This document shows, in pieces, positions 17,395 to 26,689 of a DNA stretch of 64,000 nucleotides. The stretch lies in assembly GCA_964574325.1 (NCBI GenBank), contig CAZNMY010000006.1:1-64000 (forward strand), read 5' to 3'. The first letter of the stretch is position 1. Each line of letters opens with the position of its first letter. The translations under genes and the position numbers were made by a program. The notes under the pieces are model-generated. The model saw nothing but the letters and a program-made list of their open reading frames with translations, had not been told where the DNA came from and ran no database searches. This DNA is from CAMDPA01 sp964574325. Lineage in GTDB: Bacteria > Pseudomonadota > Alphaproteobacteria > Rhizobiales > Hyphomicrobiaceae.

Positions 17395-18116
17395 CGCTCG
17401 ACCTCCGTTGCCAGTTTGAAGAACACGACCGTGACGCCGATCACGGCGACGATGGCGGCATACATGCCCGGAATGTTGTAGCGGTCGTAGAGATCGCTCA
17501 CCAGCGAGCCGAGCCCGCCCAGCACGACGAGATACTCGATCGCGACCACGCTGATCATCGAGTAGATCAGCGCCAGCCGGATGCCGGTGAAAATGGTGGG
17601 CAGCGCGGCCGGAAGCTGCACCTTCCAGAACGTCTGCCAGGCCGTCAACTTGAAGGCACGCGCGACGTTCAAATGCACCCTGCGGACCTGCGCGAACGCC
17701 TGCATGGTGTTGAGGATGATCGGGATCGTCGCCAGGATGGACGAGATCACGATGATCGTCGTCACGCCGCGGCCGAACATCACGAGAAACAGCGGATAGA
17801 GCAGGATGAGCGGAGCGGAGAACAGCCCAGCGATCCACCCCTCGTAGGCTTCGGCCAGTATCCGCACGCGGTTCAATAGGAAGCCGACGGGCACGCCGAC
17901 CGAAATCGCGATCGCGGTCGACGCCAGCGTCGAGCCGAAGGTCAGGAACAGGGCCTCGACGAGGCGCTCCTCTTTCCAGAGTGACACCAGCTCCACACCG
18001 ACCTCCGAGGGAGGCGCGATGAGGAACGGCGAAATATAGCCCCGCCCGATGAGGATCTCGAGCAGCACCACCAATACCGCCACACCTGCCAAGCCGACGA
18101 TCGTCGACAGCTTCAC
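17376..18116 (-). CDS. ABC transporter permease (SsuC/TauC-like), first of pair
   Basis: I use the GTG at 18116 (VKLSTIVGLAGVAV), preceded by GGGGAG 8 bases upstream, rather than the longer frame whose extra residues are polar and arginine-rich. The 246 residues form about six hydrophobic spans with the EAA-like loop ARAFKLTAWQTFWKVQLPAA (about residues 150-170). No ATP-binding protein gene lies on either side, so the importer must borrow an ATPase or be encoded in two places. Confidence 0.88.
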   Translation of the reverse strand: MKLSTIVGLAGVAVLVVLLEILIGRGYISPFLIAPPSEVGVELVSLWKEERLVEALFLTFGSTLASTAIAISVGVPVGFLLNRVRILAEAYEGWIAGLFSAPLILLYPLFLVMFGRGVTTIIVISSILATIPIILNTMQAFAQVRRVHLNVARAFKLTAWQTFWKVQLPAALPTIFTGIRLALIYSMISVVAIEYLVVLGGLGSLVSDLYDRYNIPGMYAAIVAVIGVTVVFFKLATEVERWLRPV

Positions 18117-18156
18117 GTGCGTTCTCCCCTGTTCCGCCCCGGCGATCGACCGGGGA

Positions 18157-19134
18157 TCACGACGCTGTCTCTTCACGATAGTAATTGCACATCCGCATCA
18201 CCGGCTCATCGGAGATCTCGACCAGTTGTGACCGCTCGGCCGGCTCGTGCTCGTACCAGGCCCACGACGGGATGGCGAAGGTATCACCGATTTGCCACTC
18301 GAATATCTCCGTACCAATCCGGGAGCGTCCGGCGCCCGCAGTGACCGTGATGCATCGGCTCGCGGTGGATCGCCGACGCGCGGTCTTCGCGCCCGGCCGA
18401 AGCCGCTCGACGGCGATGCCCATCGTCGGCAACTCCGGCGCCGGCAGGACGACGCGTGTCACATGGCCAACCGATGTTGACGTTTCCGCCTGATCGAGGC
18501 GGGACGCAATATCGGCGGCCGTGAAGCGCCAGGGGCATGTCTCGACGGTCCGATCAGCGGGCTGTACGCGGTCCGGGTAAGGCTCGAAGAACATCGGCTC
18601 GAGCAGGTGGGTCAGCGGAATGTCGAGCACGTCCATCCAGCAGGCGGGGCGGTCGCCGTCGTGACCGTGCCCATGCCAGCAGCCACCGGGCGTGAGCACG
18701 ATATCGCCGGTCTCCATCGGCATGCGAACGCGGTCGACGACCGAATACGTGCCGGCCGCGTCGAGCATGATCCGCAACGCGTGCGAGGCGTGACGATGCG
18801 TCGAGGCTATCTCGCCGGGCAGCATGTACTGGTAGGCGCAGGACAGTGTCCGCGTGGTGGCGAAGTTGTTGCCGGGAAACGGATTGCGCAACGCCAGGAT
18901 GCGCCGCTCGGCGAGCGAGAGATCGACGAGGCGGGCTGCATCTAAGAGGGCTGCACGAATGGCCGCGTAGCTCCAATGCGCAGGGCGCGCTTCGGGTCTC
19001 GGCTCGGCCCAGAAGATCGGCTGATCGCGTGCGATCCAGCCCGGTGTGGTCTCGAGCGTGGCGGCGTGGGCTTCGAGGCGGGCGAGCGCTGAGCCACCGG
19101 ATACCGGCGCGACAGATGCTGCGGTCGTGGTCAT
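18157..19134 (-). CDS. Gentisate 1,2-dioxygenase-like bicupin
   Basis: The start is the ATG at 19134 (MTTTAASVAPVSGG); 325 residues. The first cupin carries the iron site GEIASTHRHASHALRIML and MPMETGDIVLTPGGCWHGHGH (about residues 116-170). The second, at the C-terminus, has GDTFAIPSWAWYEHEP. This arrangement is that of gentisate/salicylate/1-hydroxy-2-naphthoate ring-cleaving dioxygenases, which use Fe(II) and O2. It is the first gene of the minus-strand unit with the ABC importer and hydratase. The exact ring substrate is not determined. Confidence 0.82.
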   Translation of the reverse strand: MTTTAASVAPVSGGSALARLEAHAATLETTPGWIARDQPIFWAEPRPEARPAHWSYAAIRAALLDAARLVDLSLAERRILALRNPFPGNNFATTRTLSCAYQYMLPGEIASTHRHASHALRIMLDAAGTYSVVDRVRMPMETGDIVLTPGGCWHGHGHDGDRPACWMDVLDIPLTHLLEPMFFEPYPDRVQPADRTVETCPWRFTAADIASRLDQAETSTSVGHVTRVVLPAPELPTMGIAVERLRPGAKTARRRSTASRCITVTAGAGRSRIGTEIFEWQIGDTFAIPSWAWYEHEPAERSQLVEISDEPVMRMCNYYREETAS

Positions 19135-19292
19135 CGCGACACTGCCTCCCGGGTTGCCGTGGCCCAGCCTTTCGCCTTCACGGTTCGCGACGGTATCAAG
19201 GCCGAAGCCGGGCCCGCAAGCAGGCCGATGGACAGACCGGATCGTTTGGCCAATAAAGCCATCCGAGCATCCACCAACCCGAGGAAGCGGCA

Positions 19293-19913
19293 ATGGCGAT
19301 CAGGGAAACGGCCGAGTATCAGCGCTGGGAGAAGCGGTTTTCTCCCACAGAGTACGTTTTCGGCGAGGAGCCGAACGCCTTCATCGTGCGCCAGAAGGAC
19401 CGTTTGCCGAAGCGCGGCCGCGTCCTCGCGGTCTCCGACGGCGAGGGTCGCAATGGCGTCTGGCTCGCGCAGCAAGGCCTCGACGTGGTGTCGATGGATT
19501 TCTCGCCCAAGGCGCAGGAGAAGGCGCAGGCGCTGGCCGCCAGGCGCGGCGTCAAGATCACCACGGAGCTCGCGGATATCTTCGAGTATCCTTGGCCGAA
19601 AGAAGCGTTCGACGTGATCGCCGTGGTGTTCATCCAATACATGAACCCGCAGGAGCGGACGCAGGTGTTCGCCGGCATCGCGCGGGCCCTGAAGCCGGGC
19701 GGGCTGCTCCTGCTGGAGGGCTACACGCCCAAGCAGGTCAAGTACGGCACGGGCGGGCCGAAGGAACCGGAGAACAACTACACGGCCGCCATTCTCGAGG
19801 CAGCGTTCGGCGGCTTCTCGCGGCTGGAAATGGCCATCTACGACGCAGAGCTGCACGAGGGCGCGGGCCACGGCGGCGTGTCGGCGCTGATCGACCTCGT
19901 GGCGGTGAAGTAG
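19293..19913 (+). CDS. Class I SAM-dependent methyltransferase (TehB-like)
   Basis: This 206-residue single-domain protein has the SAM-binding motif VLAVSDGEGRNGVWLAQQG (about residues 44-62), the acidic ribose contact DVVSMDFSPKA, and motif IV/post-II FDVIAVVFIQYM. The layout resembles TehB-like small-molecule methyltransferases. GAGGAAG precedes the ATG. It is divergent from the cupin gene, sharing the 158-base gap at 19135-19292. The substrate is unknown. Confidence 0.82.
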   Translation: MAIRETAEYQRWEKRFSPTEYVFGEEPNAFIVRQKDRLPKRGRVLAVSDGEGRNGVWLAQQGLDVVSMDFSPKAQEKAQALAARRGVKITTELADIFEYPWPKEAFDVIAVVFIQYMNPQERTQVFAGIARALKPGGLLLLEGYTPKQVKYGTGGPKEPENNYTAAILEAAFGGFSRLEMAIYDAELHEGAGHGGVSALIDLVAVK

Positions 19914-19946
19914 GCCGGCGCACCAAGAGACTACAGTTTTATTCCT

Positions 19947-19973
19947 GGTGTCGGACCCGGAGGGTCTGACACC
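19947..19973. repeat. Dispersed palindromic repeat, copy 4
   Basis: GGTGTCGGACCC, GGA, GGGTCTGACACC, with one mismatch between the arms. It lies in the 81-base gap between the methyltransferase and dehydrogenase genes on the plus strand. Confidence 0.82.
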
Positions 19974-19994
19974 ATCGCTCCACCGAGAGGGCCT

Positions 19995-20882
19995 ATGACC
20001 ATCACGAAATCAAAAGACAGCGTCGGCATCGTCGGCATCGGCATCATGGGCGGGGCGTTCGCGAAGAACCTCGTCGCATCGGGCTGGAAGGTGATCGGCT
20101 TCGACGTGTCTGGGCCGCGCTGCGAAGAACTGGCGAAAGTCGGCGTAACGATTGCGAAGAGCGTCGCGGAGGTGTGTGCGGCAGCGCCCGTCGTGATGAC
20201 GAGCCTGCCGAGCCTCAAAGCGATCGATACCGTCGCCAAGGAGATCGCAGCCTCCAAAGCGCCGCCGCGGATCGTGATGGAAATGAGTACGATTCCGCTC
20301 GAGGACAAGGAGAAGTTCGGGAAGATCGTCGCGGCGGCCGGACACATCCCGATCGACTGCCCGGTGAGTGGCACCGGCGCGCAGGCCGAGACGCGCGACC
20401 TCGTGCTCTACCCCTCGGGCGACTCCGCGGCGATCGCGCGCCTGAAGGATGTGATCGCGGACTTCACGCGCGGCTACTACGACGTCGGCGCATACGGCAA
20501 CGGCAGCAAGATGAAGTACATCGCGAACCATCTCGTCGCGATCCACAACGTCGCTTCGGCCGAGGCGATGATCCTGGCCGAGCAGGCCGGGCTCGATCTC
20601 GACGTGGTCGTCAAGTGCATCGGCGACGGCGCGGGGGCATCGCGCATGTTCCAGATGCGCGCGCCGCTGATGGCGCACGGGACCTACGAGCCGGCCACGA
20701 TGAAGATGAGTATCTGGCAGAAGGACATGGACACGATCCGCGATTTCGCGCGTGCACTGAAAGTCGATACACCGCTGTTCGATGCGACCCGGCCGATCTA
20801 CGACCAGGGCCTGAAACAGGGCCGCGACAACGAAGATACCGCGTCCGTGTTCTCCGTCATGGGCGGCAAGGGGAAGAAGTAA
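19995..20882 (+). CDS. NAD(P)-dependent beta-hydroxyacid dehydrogenase (HIBADH family)
   Basis: These 295 residues begin with a Rossmann fingerprint GIVGIGIMGGAFAKNLVASG (about residues 10-29). The substrate loop DCPVSGTGAQAETRDL (about 119-134) and the catalytic lysine helix GNGSKMKYIANHL (about 169-181) identify the 3-hydroxyisobutyrate/tartronate-semialdehyde reductase superfamily. Family members oxidise beta-hydroxyacids or reduce their aldehydes in the cytoplasm. No neighbour identifies the acid concerned. Confidence 0.88.
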   Translation: MTITKSKDSVGIVGIGIMGGAFAKNLVASGWKVIGFDVSGPRCEELAKVGVTIAKSVAEVCAAAPVVMTSLPSLKAIDTVAKEIAASKAPPRIVMEMSTIPLEDKEKFGKIVAAAGHIPIDCPVSGTGAQAETRDLVLYPSGDSAAIARLKDVIADFTRGYYDVGAYGNGSKMKYIANHLVAIHNVASAEAMILAEQAGLDLDVVVKCIGDGAGASRMFQMRAPLMAHGTYEPATMKMSIWQKDMDTIRDFARALKVDTPLFDATRPIYDQGLKQGRDNEDTASVFSVMGGKGKK

Positions 20883-20984
20883 GCCCAAAGGTGCGGCGTT
20901 GAGAAGGAGTAATGGTCCCGACCTATTCTGGCGCTGCTATGACGTCGAGCATCGCGTCGACGCGGCAACTCTCTCATCGAACGG

Positions 20985-21968
20985 ATGACTTCGACCATGG
21001 CCAACAATGACGGCTTCCTCGGCGCGCAGAGCATGTGGATCGGGATCGGCGTTCTCGCTGTCCTGTTCTTCGGCTGGCGCTCGTTCGGCCCCCAACCCGA
21101 AACGCCGCAAGAGCCTGTTGCCCAGTTCAACGTCGGCAGTGGTGCCGATGCACGTGTCGAAAAGCTCACGCGCACGCAGTGCCTGGGGCTCGAGGATCGC
21201 GTGTGGACAGTCATGGCCGACGGCGTCGAATGCATAGCTTATGCCGCTTCGCCCAACATCCAGGGTGCGAGTTCTGCCCTGCTGTTTTTCGGTGGCGACA
21301 TTCCCGAGGAGCAACTGGCGGGCTCGCGGCAGGAGGAGGCGCGCAAGAACAATCAGCGCCGGGCAAGTGCGATGGCCGCGCAGCATGGCGTGCCCGTCGT
21401 GATCGTCGGCCGGCCCGGGCTGATGGGGTCGAGCGGCTTCCACCTTCTCGGTGGCCGTCGCGACGAAGGCCGGGTGATCGACGCCGCCGTCGACGCATTG
21501 AAGGACAAATTGGGTATCCGCCGCCTGGGCGTGGCCGGGCAGTCCGGCGGCGCACGCATCATCGCTCAACTCCTCGTGATCGGACGACGCGACGTCTCGT
21601 GCGCGGCGATGGGTGCCGGCGCCTACGACGTCCCGCGACTCCGCGGCGGCGGCACCACGCGCACCAACATCTTCGGCGATCCCGGCAGCGGCTATCTCGT
21701 GCCGATATTGAAAGCCGGCGACATTCCCTCGGTTTCCGGGCGACGGAGTTTCGTCATCGGCGATCCGCGCGACAAGGTCGCCCCGTTCGTCGAGCAGAAG
21801 GCGTGGGCTGACAAGCTCGCGTCGCTGGGCCACCACGTCCAGCTCATCGAGGGGAAGGCCAAGGACCCCGATTTCCACGGCATGTCCGAAAAAGCCATCA
21901 CCGCCGCGGGCATGTGCATGAACGAGAAGCCGGATGCCGAGATCCGCACCGCCGTCGAGAGCGGCTGA
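20985..21968 (+). CDS. Membrane-anchored alpha/beta-hydrolase-like protein
   Basis: This 327-residue protein has a single N-terminal hydrophobic anchor (about residues 16-30, MWIGIGVLAVLFFGW), so the rest probably faces the periplasm. The core shows an alpha/beta-hydrolase pattern: a nucleophile elbow GVAGQSGGARIIAQ (serine at about residue 189), FVIGDPRDKVAPF for the acid, and DFHGMSEKA with a late histidine. The ATG at 20985 has no convincing ribosome site, and the ATG at 20997 is an alternative. No specific esterase or peptidase family is recognised. Confidence 0.6.
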   Translation: MTSTMANNDGFLGAQSMWIGIGVLAVLFFGWRSFGPQPETPQEPVAQFNVGSGADARVEKLTRTQCLGLEDRVWTVMADGVECIAYAASPNIQGASSALLFFGGDIPEEQLAGSRQEEARKNNQRRASAMAAQHGVPVVIVGRPGLMGSSGFHLLGGRRDEGRVIDAAVDALKDKLGIRRLGVAGQSGGARIIAQLLVIGRRDVSCAAMGAGAYDVPRLRGGGTTRTNIFGDPGSGYLVPILKAGDIPSVSGRRSFVIGDPRDKVAPFVEQKAWADKLASLGHHVQLIEGKAKDPDFHGMSEKAITAAGMCMNEKPDAEIRTAVESG

Positions 21969-21976
21969 GGTCGGCG

Positions 21977-22336
21977 TCATTCACCATGAACTTCGACCGT
22001 CCGGTGCGGCGATGCGTGCACGCCCATGATCCTGAGCGGCGTGTCGCCGATTGCGCTGAACCAGTGCTTCATCCCGGCCGGCATCACCAGCGACATGCCG
22101 GCCCGTATCGCGACGATGCCGTCGGTGTCCTCGAGCCACGCTTCGCCCTCGCCCTCCAGCACGGTGATGATCTCCACGTAAGGGTGCGAATGGAGCTGCG
22201 TCTTGTACCCCGGCGGCGCCGTCTGGATGCCGATGAACACGGGTGTCGTCCCGGCCTTGTCGCCGACCAGGGTCTGGTACGTCGAGCCCTCGCGCATCGG
22301 CTCGGACGGCAATTCGGCGTGAACGATTGCGGGCAT
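21977..22336 (-). CDS. Small single-domain cupin
   Basis: The 119 residues form one cupin barrel: PPGYKTQLHSHPYVEIITVLEGEGEAWLED (metal histidines in HSHP with a following glutamate) and AGMSLVMPAGMKHWFSAIG with the late histidine. AGGGAGGG lies 6 bases ahead of the ATG at 22336. Such proteins are sugar or acid isomerases, small dioxygenases or ligand sensors; the sequence does not decide. It converges on the hydrolase gene, 8 bases apart. Confidence 0.8.
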   Translation of the reverse strand: MPAIVHAELPSEPMREGSTYQTLVGDKAGTTPVFIGIQTAPPGYKTQLHSHPYVEIITVLEGEGEAWLEDTDGIVAIRAGMSLVMPAGMKHWFSAIGDTPLRIMGVHASPHRTVEVHGE

Positions 22337-22552
22337 CGGTCCCTCCCTGGTCAGGCGATGTCAGACGATGTCACGCTATCATTCCCGTCGCAGGTGCCCA
22401 ACCCGAACGTCTCCGCCCGCGCCGCTTCGTCCACTTGACGGTTTCCGGGCCGATGTGAACTAGTCGACCTCATTTGGTTTCTGGCTCCGGTATCTGCGTG
22501 GAGCCGCGCCAAAGACAGCAGCACATGTCGGAACCGGAAAACCAGAGCGCCG

Positions 22553-23038
22553 ATGAGCATCCAGATCGAGAAGTCCGGCATCGCCGTCGCAGCCGACCAG
22601 CGCAACGTCTGGCAGGCCATGGGGCGAGGATCGACATGCGCCTGCCCGGCATGTGGCAAGGGGCGAATGTTCGGCAAGTTCCTCAAGGTCAATTCGGCCT
22701 GCGATGTTTGCGGCACGGAGCTTCATCATCACCGCGCCGACGATGCGCCGCCTTACTTCACGATGTTCATCGTCGGCCACATCATCGTCGGCGGCGTACT
22801 CGCGGTCGAGCGGGCTTTCCAGCCCGAATCGTGGGTTCACATGGCGCTATGGCTTCCCCTGACGGTGATATTGTCGCTCCTGTTGTTGCCTGTGGTAAAA
22901 GGTGCTTTGATCGGGCTGCAGTGGGCCTTGCGCATGCACGGCTTCGGCAGTGGTGCCGACCCGGCGGATCCCGAGCCGATTCTGCCGATATCGCACCCGA
23001 TATCGCACAGGGCATCGACCAACGAGAGGGGCACATGA
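22553..23038 (+). CDS. DUF983 membrane protein with N-terminal zinc ribbon
   Basis: The 161 residues have an N-terminal zinc-ribbon-like cysteine set (CACPACGKGRMFGKFLKVNSACDVCG, about residues 29-54, abbreviated by key Cys pairs C31/C34 and C50/C53) followed by two membrane spans (about 70-87 and 96-120). This is the DUF983 layout, found across alphaproteobacteria with unknown function and often next to a NUDIX gene, as here. Its stop overlaps the next start as ATGA. Confidence 0.82.
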   Translation: MSIQIEKSGIAVAADQRNVWQAMGRGSTCACPACGKGRMFGKFLKVNSACDVCGTELHHHRADDAPPYFTMFIVGHIIVGGVLAVERAFQPESWVHMALWLPLTVILSLLLLPVVKGALIGLQWALRMHGFGSGADPADPEPILPISHPISHRASTNERGT

Positions 23039-23772
23039 GCGAAGCCGGCCAGGCGCCAAGCGGCAACGAGAAGATTCTCGCCGCCAAGCCTCGCGACAGC
23101 TCCACGCTGATCATCGTCGATACGTCGAGCGGTGAGCCGCGAATTCTCATGGGCAAGCGCCGGATGGACCAGGTGTTCATGCCGGGCAAGTACGTTTTTC
23201 CAGGTGGCCGCGTCGATCCCGCCGACCGCAACGTCGAAACGGTCGACGAGTTGCACGACAGTGAGGTGGCCAAGCTGCTGATCGACATGCGCGAGACGCC
23301 GTCCGCAGCTCGGGCCCGTGCGATCGCGCTTGCTGCCATCCGCGAGACGTTCGAGGAAACGGGCTTGCTGGTCGGCGAAAAAAGCACGCCGCAGCGGCAG
23401 GTTGAGCCCGAGAGCTGGCAGGGCTTCTACGCCCAGGGCTGCATGCCCAAGCTGAGCCAGTTGCGCTTCTTCGCCCGCGCCATCACGCCGCCCGGCCGCC
23501 CGCGCCGCTACGACAGCCGCTTCTTCTATGCGGACGTCTCGTCGGTCGCCCTGCGCACGGAGATCGTGGACGGCGAGCTGTCGAGCCTGGACTGGTTCAA
23601 TTTCGACGAAATGCGCACGCTCGATCTGCCGGCGATCACCCGTGTCGTGCTGGAAGATCTGATCGATCGGCTGAAGCTCGACGCCGAGGGCGAGGCTGCG
23701 GCCCTGTCCGCCGCAGTTCCGTTCTATCGTCACAAGAACGGCGCATCGCGGCGGCAATTGCTGTCATTGTAG
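23035..23772 (+). CDS. NUDIX hydrolase with insertion in the NUDIX box region
   Basis: The start is the ATG at 23035, inside the ATGA overlap with the DUF983 gene; 245 residues. The NUDIX signature is split: GKYVFPGGRVDP near residue 55, then about 40 residues, then AAIRETFEETGLLVG (about 102-116) with the catalytic glutamates. This spacing resembles NUDT8/NUDT19-like and CoA-pyrophosphatase-related members rather than MutT. It should hydrolyse a nucleoside-diphosphate-linked compound; the substrate is not assigned. Confidence 0.85.
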   Translation: MSEAGQAPSGNEKILAAKPRDSSTLIIVDTSSGEPRILMGKRRMDQVFMPGKYVFPGGRVDPADRNVETVDELHDSEVAKLLIDMRETPSAARARAIALAAIRETFEETGLLVGEKSTPQRQVEPESWQGFYAQGCMPKLSQLRFFARAITPPGRPRRYDSRFFYADVSSVALRTEIVDGELSSLDWFNFDEMRTLDLPAITRVVLEDLIDRLKLDAEGEAAALSAAVPFYRHKNGASRRQLLSL

Positions 23773-23935
23773 TTCGCCATTCCCGTCGCTTTCGCTGCAA
23801 TGATTTCGTCGCAACGCTGTGCTATGCGCAACTGGCGCGTGCCGCTCCGGATAGGCTAGTTTCCCGCCATGCAACCCAGGGCGGTTCATCCCGCCGCGCG
23901 CCCTCCGTCAAGGCCGCGACGCCAAGCGAACGACC

Positions 23936-24460
23936 ATGGAACATCTCGTCCAGAGCACGATTGCCTTCATCGAGCAGAACCAGAGCTGGATTGCTCCGAT
24001 CACCTTCCTGCTGGCGTTCGGCGAAAGCCTGGCTTTCATTTCCCTCATTCTTCCTTCCACGGTGATCCTCGTATTCATCGCCGGGCTGATCGGCGGCTCG
24101 GGCGTGAGCGTGGCCACGATCATCACCGTCTGGCTCGCAGCCGGCGCAGGCGGCGCCCTCGGCTATTCGCTTTCCTATTGGCTGGGCGCCTACTTCAAGG
24201 ACGACATCGATAAGATCTGGCCATTCAACAAGCGTCCCGAAATGCTGACGCGGGGTCGCGAGTTCTTCGAGAAATGGGGCACATGGGGCGTGTTCTTCGG
24301 ACACTTCTTCGGCCCCGTCCGCGCGGTCATTCCGGTCGTCGCGGGCTCTTTCGCCATGAAGCAGTTCCCGTTCCAGATCGCCAACATCTCCTCGGCTTTT
24401 CTCTGGGCCGCGGGTGTTCTCGTCCTCCCGATCATCATGGCGCGACTGACGTTCACCTGA
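23936..24460 (+). CDS. DedA-family membrane protein
   Basis: The 174 residues contain the DedA/SNARE-associated core: an N-terminal reentrant-type segment FGESLAFISLILPSTVILV (about residues 28-46), then GGALGYSLSYWLGAYF, and FFGHFFGPVRAVIPVVAGSFAM (about 120-141) with the conserved R of the PxRxxxxxxAG motif. DedA proteins act in phospholipid flipping and envelope homeostasis. It is slightly shorter than typical E. coli members. It converges on the DMT-transporter gene. Confidence 0.85.
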   Translation: MEHLVQSTIAFIEQNQSWIAPITFLLAFGESLAFISLILPSTVILVFIAGLIGGSGVSVATIITVWLAAGAGGALGYSLSYWLGAYFKDDIDKIWPFNKRPEMLTRGREFFEKWGTWGVFFGHFFGPVRAVIPVVAGSFAMKQFPFQIANISSAFLWAAGVLVLPIIMARLTFT

Positions 24461-24482
24461 GCCTCGGGCCAAGGCGCTTTTT

Positions 24483-25475
24483 TCAAGGCCACTGGAGCTT
24501 GGCCAGACGTACAAGCCAATCCGGCCAGTCCGCCAGCGACAGGAACAGCTCCGTGCTGATCGAAAGCGTGATCGCGCCGGCCATCGAAACGACGGTCGCC
24601 ACCATCACGCTCGGATCGAACACCTCGTGGTCGCGATTGATGATCCATCCGAAGTAGATCCGGAACAGGGATGAAAGCCGCTGCAGCGCCGTCACGACCG
24701 AGACCGGCGCCAGTCCCATCGCGGCATAGCGGAACGCCTGCGAGAGGAACACGAACAGCCCGGCGAATGCGAACCAGCCGAGCGCCGTCCGGTCGAGCCG
24801 GAACGTCGACGCCGGCACCATCAGCAGGATGACGCCGACAGCCAGCGTGGCCGCCACGTAGGAGACGAGCCCACCCGCGATCACGCCTGTACCTCCCGCA
24901 GCCCTCAGCCCGAGGCCGATGAAGATCGGACTGCAGCCATAGGCGACGGCGGCGAGCACGGCATAGGCATAGCCTTCCGCATAGCGCGGCTGGAAACTCG
25001 CCTTCGACGGGGTGGTGCCCGCTGCCGCCGCTGGAGCTGCCTTATTGCCTTCGTCGCGCTTCCCGATGAGGCTGGGCCCCATCATGATAAGCGCGATGCC
25101 GATAGCCCGCAGCGGCGTCAGCGATTCCCCGAGCAGCACCATCGCCAGCACGAGCGTGATGATGACTTCCGACTGCAGGATCGGCGCAGCCAGGTTCGTG
25201 CCGATCGCGGCGCTGGAGGCGTAGTTGCCGTACCTGCCGATCACGAAATGAACGATGCCGGCCGCCGCGAACCACGCATATGCCTCGAGCGGAAATCGGC
25301 TCAGCAGCCCCCACTGGCCGACGGCGGCGACCAGAGCGGCGAACAGCGGCACCCCGAGCGGGACCGTCACCATGAGGCCCTGAACGACGGTGCCAGACAG
25401 AACGGCGCGGCGGGCAGCGGTGGCATTCAGCGCGAACGTCGCCGCGCAGAGAATCGAGAAGATGACGCCGAGCAA
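24483..25475 (-). CDS. DMT-family (EamA) transporter
   Basis: The start is TTG at 25475, with GGGGGAAA 5 bases upstream. The 330 residues form about ten hydrophobic spans in two EamA halves (residues 1-137 and 165-310) joined by an alanine-rich linker (NKAAPAAAAGTT). EAMA proteins export amino acids, sugars or other metabolites. The gene stands alone, between DedA (convergent) and a Bug protein gene on the same strand. Confidence 0.85.
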   Translation of the reverse strand: MLGVIFSILCAATFALNATAARRAVLSGTVVQGLMVTVPLGVPLFAALVAAVGQWGLLSRFPLEAYAWFAAAGIVHFVIGRYGNYASSAAIGTNLAAPILQSEVIITLVLAMVLLGESLTPLRAIGIALIMMGPSLIGKRDEGNKAAPAAAAGTTPSKASFQPRYAEGYAYAVLAAVAYGCSPIFIGLGLRAAGGTGVIAGGLVSYVAATLAVGVILLMVPASTFRLDRTALGWFAFAGLFVFLSQAFRYAAMGLAPVSVVTALQRLSSLFRIYFGWIINRDHEVFDPSVMVATVVSMAGAITLSISTELFLSLADWPDWLVRLAKLQWP

Positions 25476-25597
25476 TATTTCCCCCGAGGTGTCTCGCCCG
25501 GCCCCAGATCATCATCCATATGGCCGGTCAAAGACGCTCCAGTGGAACAAGCCATCGAGCAATCCTCGGTTGGGCGACCCCTTCCACGGAGTGCAAC

Positions 25598-26632
25598 CTA
25601 TGGCCGCAAGGCCTTCGTCATCTGCTGGATGACGGCTTGGGGAGCGGCATACATGCTGGCGACCAGCGCTGCAACCTGCGGCCCGCTGCGCGGACCCAAC
25701 GTGACCTTCATTCGGGCGGCGTCCGCCACGAATTCAGGATCCTTCATCGTCGCCATGAACGCGTCCTGCAATTGCTTCACGCGATCCGCAGGTGTGCCGG
25801 GCGGCGCGATGAACGGTCGCTGGAAAACCTGCTGACTGACGACCAGCTCCAGCGCCTTTCGGTTCTCGGGCGGCACGTACTCCCAGACGGTCGGAATGCC
25901 CATCGCAGTCATTTCGGCGTTCGGCTCCAGACCGAGCTGGATCATGTTGTTCGCCGCCCGCTTGGTCAGCCACTCCGGCCGGACCGACATATAGGTGCTG
26001 ATCTCGACGCCGCACCACCCGTCAACCTCGCCGCGGTCCACAGCGATGGCGATGTCGACGGTGGCCTTGTAACCGGCCACGACCTTGAACTTGGTGCCGG
26101 CCAGCGTATTCAGCATCGTCGGATAGTCGAACGTCGATCCGCCGGGTGCGGAGGCGCCGATCGTAGCGACCTCCTGTCGTGCCTGTGCGAATGTCTTGAC
26201 CTTGGACGCGAGCCGCGTCGAGCACAGCCGCGTGCCGCTGTCGACTGTGCCGAGAAACTCGAACTTCGCCGGATCATAGCGCCACTTCGAGCGCTCCAGT
26301 GCGAGAGGCTCGGCTATCGCGCCGGGAAACACGATCGCGATCACCGTGCCGTCTTTCGGCGCGACGACGGCCATGTGCTCGGCCGCACGCTTGCTGCCCG
26401 CGCCCGTGAGGTTCTGCGGAACGAGGGTCGGCTTACCCGGCACATGCTTGGTGATATGCCGCCCGACAAGGCGGCCGTACACGTCGTACCCGGTACCGGC
26501 ATCCGTGCCGATGATGAGGTTCAGTTGCTTCCCGGCCCAGAAGTCCTGTGCGGACGCTGCGCCGGAAGTAGCCGCCGTCACGAGGGCCAGGGCCAAAGCA
26601 GTAGCACGCCTGTTCGCGAACGCTGGATGCAT
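25598..26632 (-). CDS. Bug/TctC-like periplasmic binding protein (subtype 2, copy A)
   Basis: The start is the ATG at 26632, preceded by GGGGGGA; 344 residues. A signal peptide ends near ASAQ at about residue 29. The TctC pattern is present (LNLIIGTDAGTGYDVYGRLVGRHI, PNL-type GAGS loop, QVFQRPFIAPPGTPADRVKQL). The GTGYDVYGR loop separates this pair from the GGGFDAYAR pair at 10.3-12.4 kb. No transporter membrane subunits are adjacent. It is a tandem paralogue of the next gene, 57 bases away. Confidence 0.88.
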   Translation of the reverse strand: MHPAFANRRATALALALVTAATSGAASAQDFWAGKQLNLIIGTDAGTGYDVYGRLVGRHITKHVPGKPTLVPQNLTGAGSKRAAEHMAVVAPKDGTVIAIVFPGAIAEPLALERSKWRYDPAKFEFLGTVDSGTRLCSTRLASKVKTFAQARQEVATIGASAPGGSTFDYPTMLNTLAGTKFKVVAGYKATVDIAIAVDRGEVDGWCGVEISTYMSVRPEWLTKRAANNMIQLGLEPNAEMTAMGIPTVWEYVPPENRKALELVVSQQVFQRPFIAPPGTPADRVKQLQDAFMATMKDPEFVADAARMKVTLGPRSGPQVAALVASMYAAPQAVIQQMTKALRP

Positions 26633-26689
26633 TGGGTTCCCCCCATATATTCTGGGCAAGCAGTGCCTTGGCGGCTCGTTCGGCGACGG

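Noticed and set aside
22345..22372. GATGTCAGACGATGTCACGC as a further copy of the dispersed palindrome
   Set aside because: It shares the GTCAGAC core but lacks complementary arms, so it is at most a degraded trace.
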